DNA from: an uncultured Bacteroidia bacterium | GTDB lineage: Bacteria; Bacteroidota; Bacteroidia; Bacteroidales; UBA932 | NCBI GenBank assembly: GCA_902785825.1 | Contig: CACZZZ010000012.1 | Span: forward strand, 1-64,000 | DNA: 64,000 nt | Direction of reading: 5' to 3' | In this document: piece by piece, positions 17,192 to 25,918 of the stretch | Numbering within the stretch: position 1 is the stretch's first letter | Layout of the letters: each line of letters opens with the position of its first letter | Translations under genes and position numbers: made by a program | The notes under the pieces: generated by a model | What the model was told of the DNA's origin: nothing | The model's input: only the letters and a program-made list of their open reading frames with translations | Databases searched by the model: none

Positions 17192-17300
17192 TCTGGCTAT
17201 TATTTTATTAATATTCAATTACTTCCTTAATTTCTAAGTGCCGTGGCGCACTACTTAAAATATTATTATTTTGTTCATAGTCAACTATATAAGCGCCAGG

Positions 17301-17960
17301 CTACCGTCCTTCTTTATAAAGTTTGAACCATGTCCAGAGTGACCAGAGGCCATTGGCCAGGTACAGGGCGCTGACTATAGGCATGAATACCAGTCCTGCG
17401 CTGATGTACAAGGTGATATTGGCGATATTCACGATCAGCCACACAATCCAGCAGTCCCATTTCTTCTGGGCTGACAGGAACTGTGCGAGAAGGGTCAGCA
17501 TCAGCACGAAGGAGTCCAGCCATGGCGTCGGATCCGGGCTGAAAGTTTCTGTCCACCAGGAGGTTCCAAGCTTGCTTAAAACATATCCCCAAACTGCTCC
17601 GGCCACAACCACTATGGTCAAGGCCACGCACCATCCCCTCATGTCCAGGCGGCTGACTTTAAGGGCCGAAGCGTCTGAAGCGCTCTTCTCATCCTCTTTC
17701 GGGTGGGTCCATCTCCAATGGCCGAAGGCATTGATAGCGAAAGCGATAGGCTGAAGCAGCATCGCCGAGTACAGGTGCCTTTGCCAGAAGAGCATGAACA
17801 GCAGGATGTTATAAAGATATCCGACCCAGAAATTGTACTTGTTGTTCCGTCCGGCAAGCACCACGCATGTCAGTCCGGCGATGACGCTGACCAGTTCCAG
17901 CCAGCTCACCCCCGCCCCACCCATCGTGAAAGCGATGTTATTGATGTCAAATATATTCAC
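17301..17960 (-). CDS. pnuC: PnuC-like nicotinamide riboside/vitamin transporter
   Basis: Integral membrane protein of 219 aa with about seven hydrophobic segments. The PnuC signature region NNKYNFWVGYLYNILLFMLF and the following SAMLLQ are clear. PnuC proteins facilitate uptake of nicotinamide riboside; homologues move thiamine or riboflavin, and there is no adjacent riboswitch or NAD gene to decide between them. The start lies 2 nt after the restriction endonuclease stop, so it is probably cotranscribed with the restriction-modification genes. An 82-nt gap separates its stop region from sufC. Confidence 0.85.
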   Translation of the reverse strand: MNIFDINNIAFTMGGAGVSWLELVSVIAGLTCVVLAGRNNKYNFWVGYLYNILLFMLFWQRHLYSAMLLQPIAFAINAFGHWRWTHPKEDEKSASDASALKVSRLDMRGWCVALTIVVVAGAVWGYVLSKLGTSWWTETFSPDPTPWLDSFVLMLTLLAQFLSAQKKWDCWIVWLIVNIANITLYISAGLVFMPIVSALYLANGLWSLWTWFKLYKEGR

Positions 17961-17962
17961 TG

Positions 17963-18721
17963 TTAAATGTGTAATATAAAATCATCAGGATAACCTGAAT
18001 TCAACTTTAGAATTTTATCCCAAAGGAGATTTCCTTCCTTATCTGAGAATACTTCTCCGAAATCTTTTGAGAAGCGAGTTATCATTTTGTCGTATTCTAT
18101 CTTATATTTTTGATTCATAAATGAAGCATTGATACCGAGGGGTTCAATAATATCTGTATACAGATCAGAATCTCCAGATATGAATTCCCAAAATAGTTTA
18201 CCGCATAATTTATAGTGTCCATCGTTCTTTAAGGGAGAAGCATCTGTCCCATAGCAACATCCTTCAATACATTCACAATTTGCTTTATGCCCACTCGTTT
18301 TAAATATTCGTTTAGCCTTGACAAAATTTTCACAAAGCTTTTTTAATGATGAGGAATTACTCCAATTGGGACCGGATTTTATGCTGACAAAGTAATGGAT
18401 ATCTTCCTTATCCATCTCAAGATCAATACCTTCCGCACTACTTTTTCTCCCATTAAAAAACAAATTTGCGATGTGAATAGCCAAGCCTTCCAGCCAGTCT
18501 CCGAACATTGTTTCCTCTGCTGAAGACATAAAAGCGGAAGCAAGACTCTCCACGACAGATTGAGGGGTATTAAGATCTTTGGCTTTGTATAAGTATGGGT
18601 TCTTCCTTTTCAGAAGATTCTCCAATTTAAGAGTCTTCAGCTTCTCAATTCTTGCCTCATGGAAGAACGAGATGTTTGCCGCGACATAGCCTTCAACTAC
18701 TTGTTTAAGATTGTTGTTCAT
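17963..18721 (-). CDS. PmeII-like type II restriction endonuclease
   Basis: 252-aa endonuclease paired with the methyltransferase upstream. The putative catalytic core is AEGIDLEMDKEDIHYFVSIKSGPN (Asp100, Glu102, Lys115), a PD-(D/E)xK arrangement characteristic of the PmeII-type family as I recall it. A Cys cluster (NCECIEGCCYG) near 170-180 may bind a metal. The gene overlaps the methyltransferase 3' end by 17 nt and is visibly AT-richer than the surrounding suf genes, which fits horizontal acquisition. The recognition sequence cannot be read from the gene. Confidence 0.8.
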   Translation of the reverse strand: MNNNLKQVVEGYVAANISFFHEARIEKLKTLKLENLLKRKNPYLYKAKDLNTPQSVVESLASAFMSSAEETMFGDWLEGLAIHIANLFFNGRKSSAEGIDLEMDKEDIHYFVSIKSGPNWSNSSSLKKLCENFVKAKRIFKTSGHKANCECIEGCCYGTDASPLKNDGHYKLCGKLFWEFISGDSDLYTDIIEPLGINASFMNQKYKIEYDKMITRFSKDFGEVFSDKEGNLLWDKILKLNSGYPDDFILHI

Positions 18722-19919
18722 AATTTTGTGTTTTTTGGTTAATATTACGATGTTGATATTCTAAACAAATATCGTCTGTTGAATATTTATACCTGGAGTA
18801 AGGTATTCTATTAGTCTTCTCTTCTTCAGCGGAAGTCAAATGGTTGATATGTCGGATTATTTGAGATCCGACCGCTTTTCCAAGACCGACAGGGACGGCG
18901 TTTCCTATTTGTTTGTAGATGGATTCAATTCGACCTTCGAAAATCCACGAATCAGGGAATTGCTGGATTCTAGCATATTCCTCAATAGAAAGTGGTCTGA
19001 GTTCTGTCGGGTGACATAATTGGGTCGCGGGCATAGTTGGGCTTGTAACCAGAGTAGGAGCAGGTTCATCAAAACTAAGTCGTCTCAAAAACCCTGTTTT
19101 TCCTCCAGATAAATGATAAGCTTTTCCCATAGCTTCTTCCGCCATCGCGGCTGGAAGAGAAGTCCAGTTTTCCCCTTCAGAAATAAGTTTCATGTATTTT
19201 TCGGTTCTAGGACGTAGAGGGATATATCTCATTTCGGTACCTTGTAAATCACCGATACATTCTCTTAAGGTAACCCATTTTTTTGTGTCATATAATCCAT
19301 ATTCAGAATGGGTTGGTGAAGGTAGAGGAACACGCTCACCTAGATGACCAATCATTACGACTCTTTCCCTTTTTTCAGGTACGCCATAATTGGCAGCATT
19401 GAGAAGAGCATAGCTGACGCTATATCCAAGTTTTTTGAATTCTCCTAAAACAAGTTTTAGTACGCTTCCTGAGTCATGCTTAATGGAGTCATATTCTTTA
19501 TATGCTTCAGGGACAGCATTTAATTTTGCTGAAAGCAGACCTCTAACATTTTCTAATATAAAATACTTTGGTTTTAAATCAGCTACTACCCTTATGTACT
19601 GTATAATACAACCTCCTCTTATATCCGAAAAACCTCTTTGTTTTCCAGCAGTTGAAAAAGCCTGGCAAGGAGGCCCCCCGACAACCAAATCCACATTTCC
19701 AGGAGCGATTCCGGATGCATTGATGATCTCTGTGGAAGATACATCATTAATATCTTTTTCTATAACAGGGATACTTGTATTCTTCCTGATTGTCTCTGCT
19801 GCCCATTTATCCATTTCGACACAGACTCTAATATCAAATCCGGCCGCTTCGATGCCCAAGTCTAGCCCCATGGCCCCAGAGAATAAAGATATTGCGTTGT
19901 AATGATTCATGTTTTTCAT
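18705..19919 (-). CDS. DNA (cytosine-5) methyltransferase of a type II R-M system
   Basis: 404-aa C5-cytosine methyltransferase. Motif I is NAISLFSGAMGLDLGIEAAG, motif IV GGPPCQAFS has catalytic Cys85, motif VI is FILENVRGLL, and the C-terminal motif IX-X region ends RIQQFPDSW...QIGNAVPVGLG. It protects host DNA from the adjacent endonuclease. The start is 4 nt downstream of the sufB stop, so it is embedded in the suf operon and may depend on the sufB promoter. Its base composition is lower in GC than sufB and sufC. Confidence 0.93.
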   Translation of the reverse strand: MKNMNHYNAISLFSGAMGLDLGIEAAGFDIRVCVEMDKWAAETIRKNTSIPVIEKDINDVSSTEIINASGIAPGNVDLVVGGPPCQAFSTAGKQRGFSDIRGGCIIQYIRVVADLKPKYFILENVRGLLSAKLNAVPEAYKEYDSIKHDSGSVLKLVLGEFKKLGYSVSYALLNAANYGVPEKRERVVMIGHLGERVPLPSPTHSEYGLYDTKKWVTLRECIGDLQGTEMRYIPLRPRTEKYMKLISEGENWTSLPAAMAEEAMGKAYHLSGGKTGFLRRLSFDEPAPTLVTSPTMPATQLCHPTELRPLSIEEYARIQQFPDSWIFEGRIESIYKQIGNAVPVGLGKAVGSQIIRHINHLTSAEEEKTNRIPYSRYKYSTDDICLEYQHRNINQKTQNYEQQS

Positions 19920-19923
19920 CGTA

Positions 19924-21372
19924 TTATCCTACTGATCCTTCGAGTGAGACTTGGAGGAGTTTGGTGGCTTCGACGGCAAACTCCATCGGGAGGCGGGAGA
20001 GAACCTCATGGGCATAGCCGTTGACTATGAGTCCCACAGCGTCTTCTCCGTCGAGGCCTCGCTGGTTGCAATAGAAAAGCTGTTCGTCGCTGATTTTGGA
20101 GGTTGTGGCCTCATGCTCGACGATAGCTGACGGGTTATGGCTCTGGATCACCGGGAAAGTGTGTGCGCCGCATTTCGAGCCAATCAGAAGGCTGTCGCAT
20201 TGGGAATAATTCCTTGCTCCGACCGCCCCTGGATTCATCCTCACGAGACCACGGTAACTGTTCTGGCTGTGGCCGGCGGAGATACCCTTGCTGACGATCC
20301 GGCTCTTGGTTCCCCGGCCGATGTGAATCATCTTTGTCCCGGTGTCCGCCTGCTGGTAATTGTTTGTGACGGCGACCGAGTAAAATTCCGAGGAAGAATA
20401 GTCACCCTTCAGGATCGTCGAGGGATACTTCCAGGTCACCGCCGATCCGGTCTCGACCTGTGTCCAACTTAGGTGGGCTCCGCTTCCCTTGCATATTCCC
20501 CTCTTTGTCACGAGGTTAAGGATTCCTCCTCGTCCCTGGGCATCGCCTGGATACCAGTTCTGCACGGTGGAATACTTGACATCAGCGTCCTTCTCCACAA
20601 CAATCTCGACCACAGCGGCGTGAAGTTGGTTCTCGTCCCTCATCGGAGCGGTGCAGCCCTCCATGTAGCTAAGCGTGGATCCCTCATCCGCTACGATAAG
20701 GGTTCTCTCGAACTGTCCCGTCCCGGCCGCATTGATCCTGAAATAGCTTGAAAGGTCCATCGGGCATTTCACTCCCTTAGGAATATAGCAGAAACTACCG
20801 TCGCTGAACACGGCGGAGTTGAGAGCGGCGAAGAAATTGTCTCCGGCAGGGACGACGCTGGCGAGGTATTTCCGGACCAGGTCAGGATGTTCCTTTACAG
20901 CTTCGGAGAAGCTGCAGAATATGATTCCCTTCTCCGCGAGGGAGGCTCTGAATGTGGTCGCTACAGATACGGAGTCAAACACCGCATCGACCGCGACGAC
21001 ACCGGCCAAAGCCTCTCTTTCCCGGACCGGTATTCCCAACTTTTCGAAAGTCTCCTCAAGTTTCGGGTCTATTTCCTTCGGCCTATCAGAGTCTTTTTTT
21101 GGAGCTGCGTAATAAATAATGTCCTGGAAATCAATGGGTGGTAAATCAAGATGGCCCCAAGTGGGCATCTCCATCTTCTGCCACTTGCGGAAAGCGTCAA
21201 GCCTGAATTCCAGCAGCCAGTCCGGTTCTCCTTTCAAGGAGGAGATCGTTCGTATGATGTCCTCGTTCAGGCCTTTAGGAATAAAATCCTGGCGGATGTC
21301 CGTCACGAATCCTTCCTTGTACTCCTGCGAGGTGATCCCTTCAATTATCTTGTTTTCTTCTCTTTGATCCAT
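19924..21372 (-). CDS. sufB: SufB Fe-S cluster assembly scaffold
   Basis: Core scaffold of the SufBCD complex. The 482-aa protein carries the SufB hallmarks [14 protein letters not shown] at the N-terminus, [41 protein letters not shown] (the Cys cluster region) and [21 protein letters not shown] near the C-terminus. I choose the ATG at 21372 (MDQREENK). An upstream in-frame ATG at 21393 lies inside the -7 promoter box and cannot be in the transcript. The next gene in the operon is the DNA methyltransferase. Confidence 0.94.
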   Translation of the reverse strand: MDQREENKIIEGITSQEYKEGFVTDIRQDFIPKGLNEDIIRTISSLKGEPDWLLEFRLDAFRKWQKMEMPTWGHLDLPPIDFQDIIYYAAPKKDSDRPKEIDPKLEETFEKLGIPVREREALAGVVAVDAVFDSVSVATTFRASLAEKGIIFCSFSEAVKEHPDLVRKYLASVVPAGDNFFAALNSAVFSDGSFCYIPKGVKCPMDLSSYFRINAAGTGQFERTLIVADEGSTLSYMEGCTAPMRDENQLHAAVVEIVVEKDADVKYSTVQNWYPGDAQGRGGILNLVTKRGICKGSGAHLSWTQVETGSAVTWKYPSTILKGDYSSSEFYSVAVTNNYQQADTGTKMIHIGRGTKSRIVSKGISAGHSQNSYRGLVRMNPGAVGARNYSQCDSLLIGSKCGAHTFPVIQSHNPSAIVEHEATTSKISDEQLFYCNQRGLDGEDAVGLIVNGYAHEVLSRLPMEFAVEATKLLQVSLEGSVG

Positions 21373-21385
21373 CGTCAAATCACAA

Positions 21386-21420
21386 TTATGCAAAGATAAC
21401 TAAAATAAGTATCTTTGTCT
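21386..21420. promoter_or_regulatory. Overlapping divergent promoters for sufB and aroC
   Basis: A minus-strand -7 box (reads TATCTTTG; plus strand CAAAGATA, 21391-21398) faces left to sufB. A plus-strand TATCTTTG (21410-21417) faces right to aroC. The two are 11 nt apart, so each promoter's -33 region falls on the other's start site and polymerase can probably occupy only one at a time. Confidence 0.65.
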
Positions 21421-21443
21421 TCGACGAACTAAGATAGAGGAAT

Positions 21444-22442
21444 ATGAATACTTTCGGCAGGAACTTCAAAGTGGGGATCTTCGGAGAATCCCATGGTGAG
21501 GCGATAGGCGTCGTGATCGATGGAGTCAAGGCTGGCATGCCGCTTTCGAAGGAGGATTTCATGGAGGATATCCTCCGTCGCAAGAGTGGAGCCAAGGGTA
21601 CTACTCCGAGAGTCGAGTCGGACGAGCCGGAGATCCTTAGCGGAATATATGAGGGCCACACCACCGGGGCTCCCATAGCGATCATATTCCGGAACAGTAA
21701 TACCAGATCCTCTGATTATGAGGCTCTTAAGGAAGTTCCTCGTCCTGGGCACGCTGATTTCACCGCTTCTGTTAAGTGGAATGGTTTCAATGATCCCCGC
21801 GGCGGTGGCCATTTCTCCGGAAGGCTTACTTTGCCTCTTGTCGCCGCTGGTGTCATCGCCAAAAAGCAGTGTGGGTTTTCTTTCAAAGCTGATCTGACCG
21901 AGATAGGTGGGGAAGTGGACAAGGCCAAATGGCCGGACTTGTTGGCTGCCACCGCCAAAGAAGGTGATTCTATCGGTGGTGTCGTGGAATGCCGCGTCGA
22001 TGGCGTTCCCGCCGGCCTCGGAGAGCCTTTTTTCGATTCGGTCGAATCCCTGATCTCCCATGCGGTTTTCTCTATTCCAGGAGTCCGCGGCATCGAGTTC
22101 GGTGACGGCTTCGCCGCCTCCCGCCTCCACGGCTCCGAGCACAATGATCCTTTGGTGGCGACCAAGAGACCAATGCTGGCTAAGAACGGTGCGGGAGGTG
22201 TGAATGGTGGGATCACGAACGGGGCGCCAATAGTGTTCCGAGTTGCCTTCAAGCCTACATCCAGTATCGCCAAAACCCAGCGCACCCTAAACACAAAGAC
22301 CGGGGAAATTGTAGATCTCAATGTCCCCGGTCGTCATGATGTCTGTTTCGCACTGCGAACCCCGGTCATTGTCGAGGCCGTCGCCGCTATTGTCCTTGCC
22401 GACTTACTTCGCTGTCAGGACACAGTCTTTTCCAGGCTTTAA
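21444..22442 (+). CDS. aroC: Chorismate synthase
   Basis: Last step of the shikimate pathway: EPSP to chorismate, FMN-dependent. The family signatures are GESHGEAIGVVIDGVKAGM near the N-terminus, RPGHADFTASVKW...DPRGGGHFSGR in the middle and RHDVCFALRTPVIVEA near the C-terminus. At 332 aa it is slightly shorter than the usual ~355. It has its own promoter and overlaps the convergent GH95 gene by 39 nt. Other shikimate genes (aroB, aroD-aroA) are 33 kb away in this window. Confidence 0.95.
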   Translation: MNTFGRNFKVGIFGESHGEAIGVVIDGVKAGMPLSKEDFMEDILRRKSGAKGTTPRVESDEPEILSGIYEGHTTGAPIAIIFRNSNTRSSDYEALKEVPRPGHADFTASVKWNGFNDPRGGGHFSGRLTLPLVAAGVIAKKQCGFSFKADLTEIGGEVDKAKWPDLLAATAKEGDSIGGVVECRVDGVPAGLGEPFFDSVESLISHAVFSIPGVRGIEFGDGFAASRLHGSEHNDPLVATKRPMLAKNGAGGVNGGITNGAPIVFRVAFKPTSSIAKTQRTLNTKTGEIVDLNVPGRHDVCFALRTPVIVEAVAAIVLADLLRCQDTVFSRL

Positions 22443-25022
22443 GGAAATCTTTGTCAGATAATAGTTTCCGGATCTCTTAGAGCTGGCGCTAGCGCCTTTG
22501 ACCTTGACAGGGACAGAGGTGCGGATGGTGAAACTTTTCGCTTTGCTTAGATCCTTCGCTTCGCTTAGGATGACAGGGGAGTTGCTGATGGCAGGGGAGT
22601 AGTTCAGCGTGGCAGACTTGAGCTTTCCGTCTGACCAGCTCATGCTGACCCCGACAGCTCCTCTTGCCCTCAAGCCTTCCACCGAGCCTTCAGCCCAGGC
22701 TGAAGGAAGCGCCGGAAGTAAGTGAAGCTCACCGTTTTGGCTCTGAAGCAGCATCTCTCCGATGCCGGCTATACTTCCGAAATTTCCATCAATCTGGAAT
22801 GGCGGATGGGTGTCCCAGAGGTTGGGGAGAGTGGATTTGCTGAGCAGCTCCCGGTACATCTTGTGGGCATGGTCTCCGTCGAGAAGCCTTGACCAGAAGC
22901 AAATCTTCCACGCCTTGCTCCAGCCGGTACCTCCGTCTCCTCTTCTCTCAAGGGTCTTGACAGCGGCCTTGGCGAGTTCTGGAGTGGTGAGAGGTGATAT
23001 TTCATGACCAGGATGGAGACCGAAAAGATGGGAGACATGCCTGTGCTCGGGCTCGGCATCCTTCCAGTCCTTGTACCATTCAACGAGGTTCCCGGCGGCA
23101 CCTACCTGCAGGGGATAAAGATTGTCCCTGTAATGCTTCCATTTCTTTCTAAGCTCAGGATCGACCCCGAGGGCCTCGCTGGCCTCTATCACGTCAGTGA
23201 AGAGTTCCCAACTGATCTCAAGATCCATGGCTGAGCCGATTGTGACTTGGCCGCGGTTGCCGTTGTCGTCGATGAAAGTGTTCTCGGGAGAAGTTGAAGG
23301 AGATGTGATATATTTCCCGTCCTTTTCGATCAGCCAGTCCATCAGGAATTCCGCTGAGCCCTTGAGGAGGGGATATGCCGTTCCGGCCAGATAAGCCTTG
23401 TCTCCTGTGAAAAGATAATGCTCGTAAAGATGGGTGCAGAGCCAGGGTCCCGCCATCACGTAATTGGCCCATGAGGGGCTTCCGGACTTGTCTCCAACAG
23501 GATTGGCCGCACACCAGATGTCGCTGTTGTGATGGACGGTCCAACCTCCCATATTGTACATATTCTTAACGACTTCCGTTCCTGCGACAGAGCAATTCTT
23601 TATGAATACGATAAGCGGCAGGGCGGTCTGGCTCAAGCCGAGCGGCTCGGCGGGCCAGTAGTTCATCTGCACGTTGATATTGGTGTGGAGGTCGCTTCCC
23701 CATGCGGGGTGGCGGTCTTTGCACCAGAGTCCCTGGAGATTGCAAGGGACCTCGCTGTCTTCCCTGGAGGATGAGATCAGGAGGTAGCGGCCGAATTGGA
23801 AGTACAGTGTCTCAAGGTACAGATCCTCAGCACCGGCTGCATAAGCTTCTAATCTTTGGTCGGTGGTGATCTCTGACGGAGCCGGAGCAGCCGTCGAGCT
23901 TAGGCCGTACTCAGCCGCAGCGAGCGAAGCGAAGCGAGAATGGACGCGGCCGGGCTCGAGCGGCTGTCCGACCGTATCAGAAGAACCGAGCGTCAGTTTT
24001 ACTGAGCCGAAAAGCTTCTGGTAGTCAGCGACATGGTCGTTCAGGAGCTGCTCGTAACCTTTTTTCTCGGCTCCCGCTATAAACGATGCCGCCAGGGCGT
24101 TCTCGTCACGTCCCTGGGTGTCAGGACGCTTGTCAAAGCCATTGAAACTTGTGGCGGCTGAGACGAGGATCAAAACGTCAGAGGCATCGGAGACATGGAG
24201 GCATGGACCGGTGTAAACCAGTCCGTCACACTTCACGACCTTGACCCGGAACTGGTAGCGCATGCCTTTCTCACCATTAGGCCCAACCTGCCACTTGGAG
24301 AAAGGCTCCTCCCACTTCGTGCTCTGGTAATATCCGACCTGTCCTTTGACGACATATTCATTGGAAGAGACGCTTTCCACGGAGCTGCCATCCCACATCG
24401 TGGCTCCGTCGAGATCGAACTCAAGCTTTCCTTTCTCGGAGGACGTCAGCCGCATCACCATGACCCTGTCCGGGTGCGATACGAACAGTTCCCTTGAATA
24501 TTCAACACCATCGACTACGAATTTGGTTGTGGTCACGGCATTGTCAAGATCAAGGGTGCGGAGGTAGTTTCCTATCACGCTGGCCTTGCTTTCTGGAAGG
24601 GCCGCGTTCTTGCCGGAATAATCAAAGACAAGAGCGTCATTATCAAAGCTTTGGCGAATGTGTAGGGAGCCCATCGGGAGATATGAGTTGACATATTTCC
24701 CTTGGAGGCCTTTGACCTTTTCCTCGGCAGCTTTCCATTCCTCTTTATCAAGTAGGGCCCGAACTTCGGCAAGCAGTTGAGGACCGCCGGTCGGGACAGG
24801 GTTGTTGTCAGGATTGGCGCATCCGCCCCACAAAGTACCCTCATTGAGCCAGATAAGGTCATCAGCGACTCCGCCGTAAACGGTAGCTCCAAGATGGCCG
24901 TTGCCTATCGGCAGAGCCTCCTCGAAACGAGAGGCGGGTTTGTCATACCTTAATACGAGCCCCTGGGCTGAGGCTGACACGCAGGCCAGCAATCCGGCCA
25001 GAATAAAAGACAATCTCCTCAT
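22404..25022 (-). CDS. GH95-family alpha-L-fucosidase (or alpha-galactosidase)
   Basis: Secreted 872-aa glycosidase with an N-terminal signal peptide (ending about SASAQG). The GH95 N-terminal beta-sandwich signature WLNEGTLWGG is clear. The (alpha/alpha)6 domain contains GSDLHTNINVQMNYWPAEPLGL and DTHPPFQIDGNFGSIAGI, both highly characteristic. GH95 enzymes remove alpha-1,2-L-fucose from host or plant glycans. Two repeat elements interrupt it in frame: one at about residues 350-380 and one near the C-terminus giving PVILSEAKDLSKA. Neither appears to break the catalytic domain, although the second enlarges the C-terminal beta domain. It has its own promoter. Confidence 0.92.
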   Translation of the reverse strand: MRRLSFILAGLLACVSASAQGLVLRYDKPASRFEEALPIGNGHLGATVYGGVADDLIWLNEGTLWGGCANPDNNPVPTGGPQLLAEVRALLDKEEWKAAEEKVKGLQGKYVNSYLPMGSLHIRQSFDNDALVFDYSGKNAALPESKASVIGNYLRTLDLDNAVTTTKFVVDGVEYSRELFVSHPDRVMVMRLTSSEKGKLEFDLDGATMWDGSSVESVSSNEYVVKGQVGYYQSTKWEEPFSKWQVGPNGEKGMRYQFRVKVVKCDGLVYTGPCLHVSDASDVLILVSAATSFNGFDKRPDTQGRDENALAASFIAGAEKKGYEQLLNDHVADYQKLFGSVKLTLGSSDTVGQPLEPGRVHSRFASLAAAEYGLSSTAAPAPSEITTDQRLEAYAAGAEDLYLETLYFQFGRYLLISSSREDSEVPCNLQGLWCKDRHPAWGSDLHTNINVQMNYWPAEPLGLSQTALPLIVFIKNCSVAGTEVVKNMYNMGGWTVHHNSDIWCAANPVGDKSGSPSWANYVMAGPWLCTHLYEHYLFTGDKAYLAGTAYPLLKGSAEFLMDWLIEKDGKYITSPSTSPENTFIDDNGNRGQVTIGSAMDLEISWELFTDVIEASEALGVDPELRKKWKHYRDNLYPLQVGAAGNLVEWYKDWKDAEPEHRHVSHLFGLHPGHEISPLTTPELAKAAVKTLERRGDGGTGWSKAWKICFWSRLLDGDHAHKMYRELLSKSTLPNLWDTHPPFQIDGNFGSIAGIGEMLLQSQNGELHLLPALPSAWAEGSVEGLRARGAVGVSMSWSDGKLKSATLNYSPAISNSPVILSEAKDLSKAKSFTIRTSVPVKVKGASASSKRSGNYYLTKISLKPGKDCVLTAK
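22549..22576 (-). repeat. Dispersed repeat inside the GH95 3' end
   Basis: The plus strand reads AGATCCTTCGCTTCGCTTAG then GATGACAG; the minus strand gives CATCCTAAGCGAAGCGAAGG. It encodes VILSEAKDLS in the fucosidase. The same ten-residue peptide is encoded by the copy at 56856-56883 in aroD-aroA. Confidence 0.75.
23882..23972. repeat. ~91-nt palindromic repeat element inside GH95
   Basis: Imperfect terminal arms (GGAGCAGCCGTCGAGC and the complement of GCTCGAGCGGCTGTCC) enclose two segments shared with the ispE element in opposite orientation: CTTAGGCCGTACTCAGCCGC and GAGAATGGACGCGGCCGGG. Between them is a short AGCGAAGCGAAGC tract where ispE has a different core. It encodes an in-frame loop of about 30 residues. 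Confidence 0.75.
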
Positions 25023-25074
25023 TTTTGTCGGTATTAGTTTTCATCAACAAGATACGACAAAAATGTCAAATATT

Positions 25075-25104
25075 CAAAGATAAAAGATTTGGTAATTATT
25101 ACAA
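25075..25104 (-). promoter_or_regulatory. Promoter of the GH95 gene
   Basis: Minus-strand TATCTTTG (25082-25075) has a TTG 19 nt upstream (25104-25102). The predicted transcript leader is about 45 nt. Confidence 0.6.
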
Positions 25105-25121
25105 TATTATAATAATTTTAT

Positions 25122-25133
25122 TATATTCGCGAA
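25122..25133 (+). promoter_or_regulatory. Candidate -7 box and TTCGCGAA palindrome before higBA
   Basis: TATATTCG (25122-25129) resembles the -7 consensus and overlaps the 8-bp palindrome TTCGCGAA (25126-25133), a plausible HigA autoregulatory site. It lies 13 nt before the toxin start. No strong -33 was found. Confidence 0.35.
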
Positions 25134-25145
25134 AAGCATCAGCAA

Positions 25146-25466
25146 ATGATAGTTATTGCGGAAGGAGAGCTGAAAGAGCTTTTAACGACCGGTAAATCAC
25201 GGAAATATAAAAGAATAACGAACAATAAAGACCTGTATAATGGGTTGAGAAGAGTTATCTCATTCATGCTGGCGGCTGAGAATACTAATGATTTGCAAAC
25301 AGCCAGTTTTCTTCATTACGAGAAATTGAAACACGACTATTCTGGGCTATCATCAGTCAGATTGTCAAATAGATACGTACACCGTTTGATATTTCTGGAA
25401 GAAAATGATAAGATTACTCTTAAGTTGATAGAAATAGACGACACGCATTATGGAAACAAAAAATGA
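25146..25466 (+). CDS. higB: HigB-like toxin of a type II toxin-antitoxin module
   Basis: 106-aa RelE/ParE-superfamily protein. The central LQTASFLHYEKLKHDYSGLSSVRLSNRYVHRLIFLEE pattern matches HigB-type ribosome-dependent mRNA interferases, with basic surface and conserved Arg residues. The toxin gene precedes the antitoxin gene, as in HigBA, and overlaps it by 17 nt. The locus is AT-rich relative to its neighbours, consistent with recent acquisition. Confidence 0.75.
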   Translation: MIVIAEGELKELLTTGKSRKYKRITNNKDLYNGLRRVISFMLAAENTNDLQTASFLHYEKLKHDYSGLSSVRLSNRYVHRLIFLEENDKITLKLIEIDDTHYGNKK

Positions 25467-25917
25467 GGACACCCTGATTCTTAATGATTATCTTCAGCCA
25501 TATGCCGTACATCCAGGAGAAATCCTTAAAGCGGAATTGAAAGAAAGAAAGATAAAACAAAAAGATTTCGCGAGGCAGATAGGTATGGAGGCGTCTCATT
25601 TAAGCGCTCTTATTCATGGCGTGCGGAATGTTACGGCGACAATCGCGTCAAAGCTTGAAAACGGATTAGGTATTCCCGCATCACTATGGATGTCTTTGCA
25701 GGGCCAATATAACCTTGCTAAAAAGCCTAAGAGCAATGGGTCTGCAGCTTTGGTTGATGGTTATAGACAAACCTCAGAAGTGGCGACAGTGTTTGGAGAT
25801 CCTGTTTCCGACAGATACGGAAACAGGAAGAGAGTGAGCCTTTCTCTTCCCGCTTCAGATTATCCGCTATTGTTGGAGCTTGCTAAAAAAATAGGCTGGA
25901 ATGTTTTTGTGGAGTGA
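25450..25917 (+). CDS. higA: HigA-like antitoxin with XRE helix-turn-helix
   Basis: 155-aa antitoxin. The HigA signature HPGEILKAELKERKIKQKDFARQIGM is at about 16-42, with the recognition helix in SHLSALIHGVRNVTATIASK. It should neutralise HigB and repress the operon. The C-terminal ~60 residues extend beyond the usual HigA length of ~100 aa, and their role is unclear. It ends 1 nt before the convergent DUF4861 gene. Confidence 0.82.
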   Translation: METKNEDTLILNDYLQPYAVHPGEILKAELKERKIKQKDFARQIGMEASHLSALIHGVRNVTATIASKLENGLGIPASLWMSLQGQYNLAKKPKSNGSAALVDGYRQTSEVATVFGDPVSDRYGNRKRVSLSLPASDYPLLLELAKKIGWNVFVE

Positions 25918-25918
25918 A

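Noticed and set aside
17219..17300. The gap between pnuC and sufC as a riboswitch or terminator
   Set aside because: Only a 5-bp AGTGC/GCACT pairing is visible, without a T-run or a known aptamer pattern.
21373..21393. Longer sufB starting at ATG 21393
   Set aside because: That ATG lies inside the minus-strand -7 box, so it cannot be translated from this promoter.
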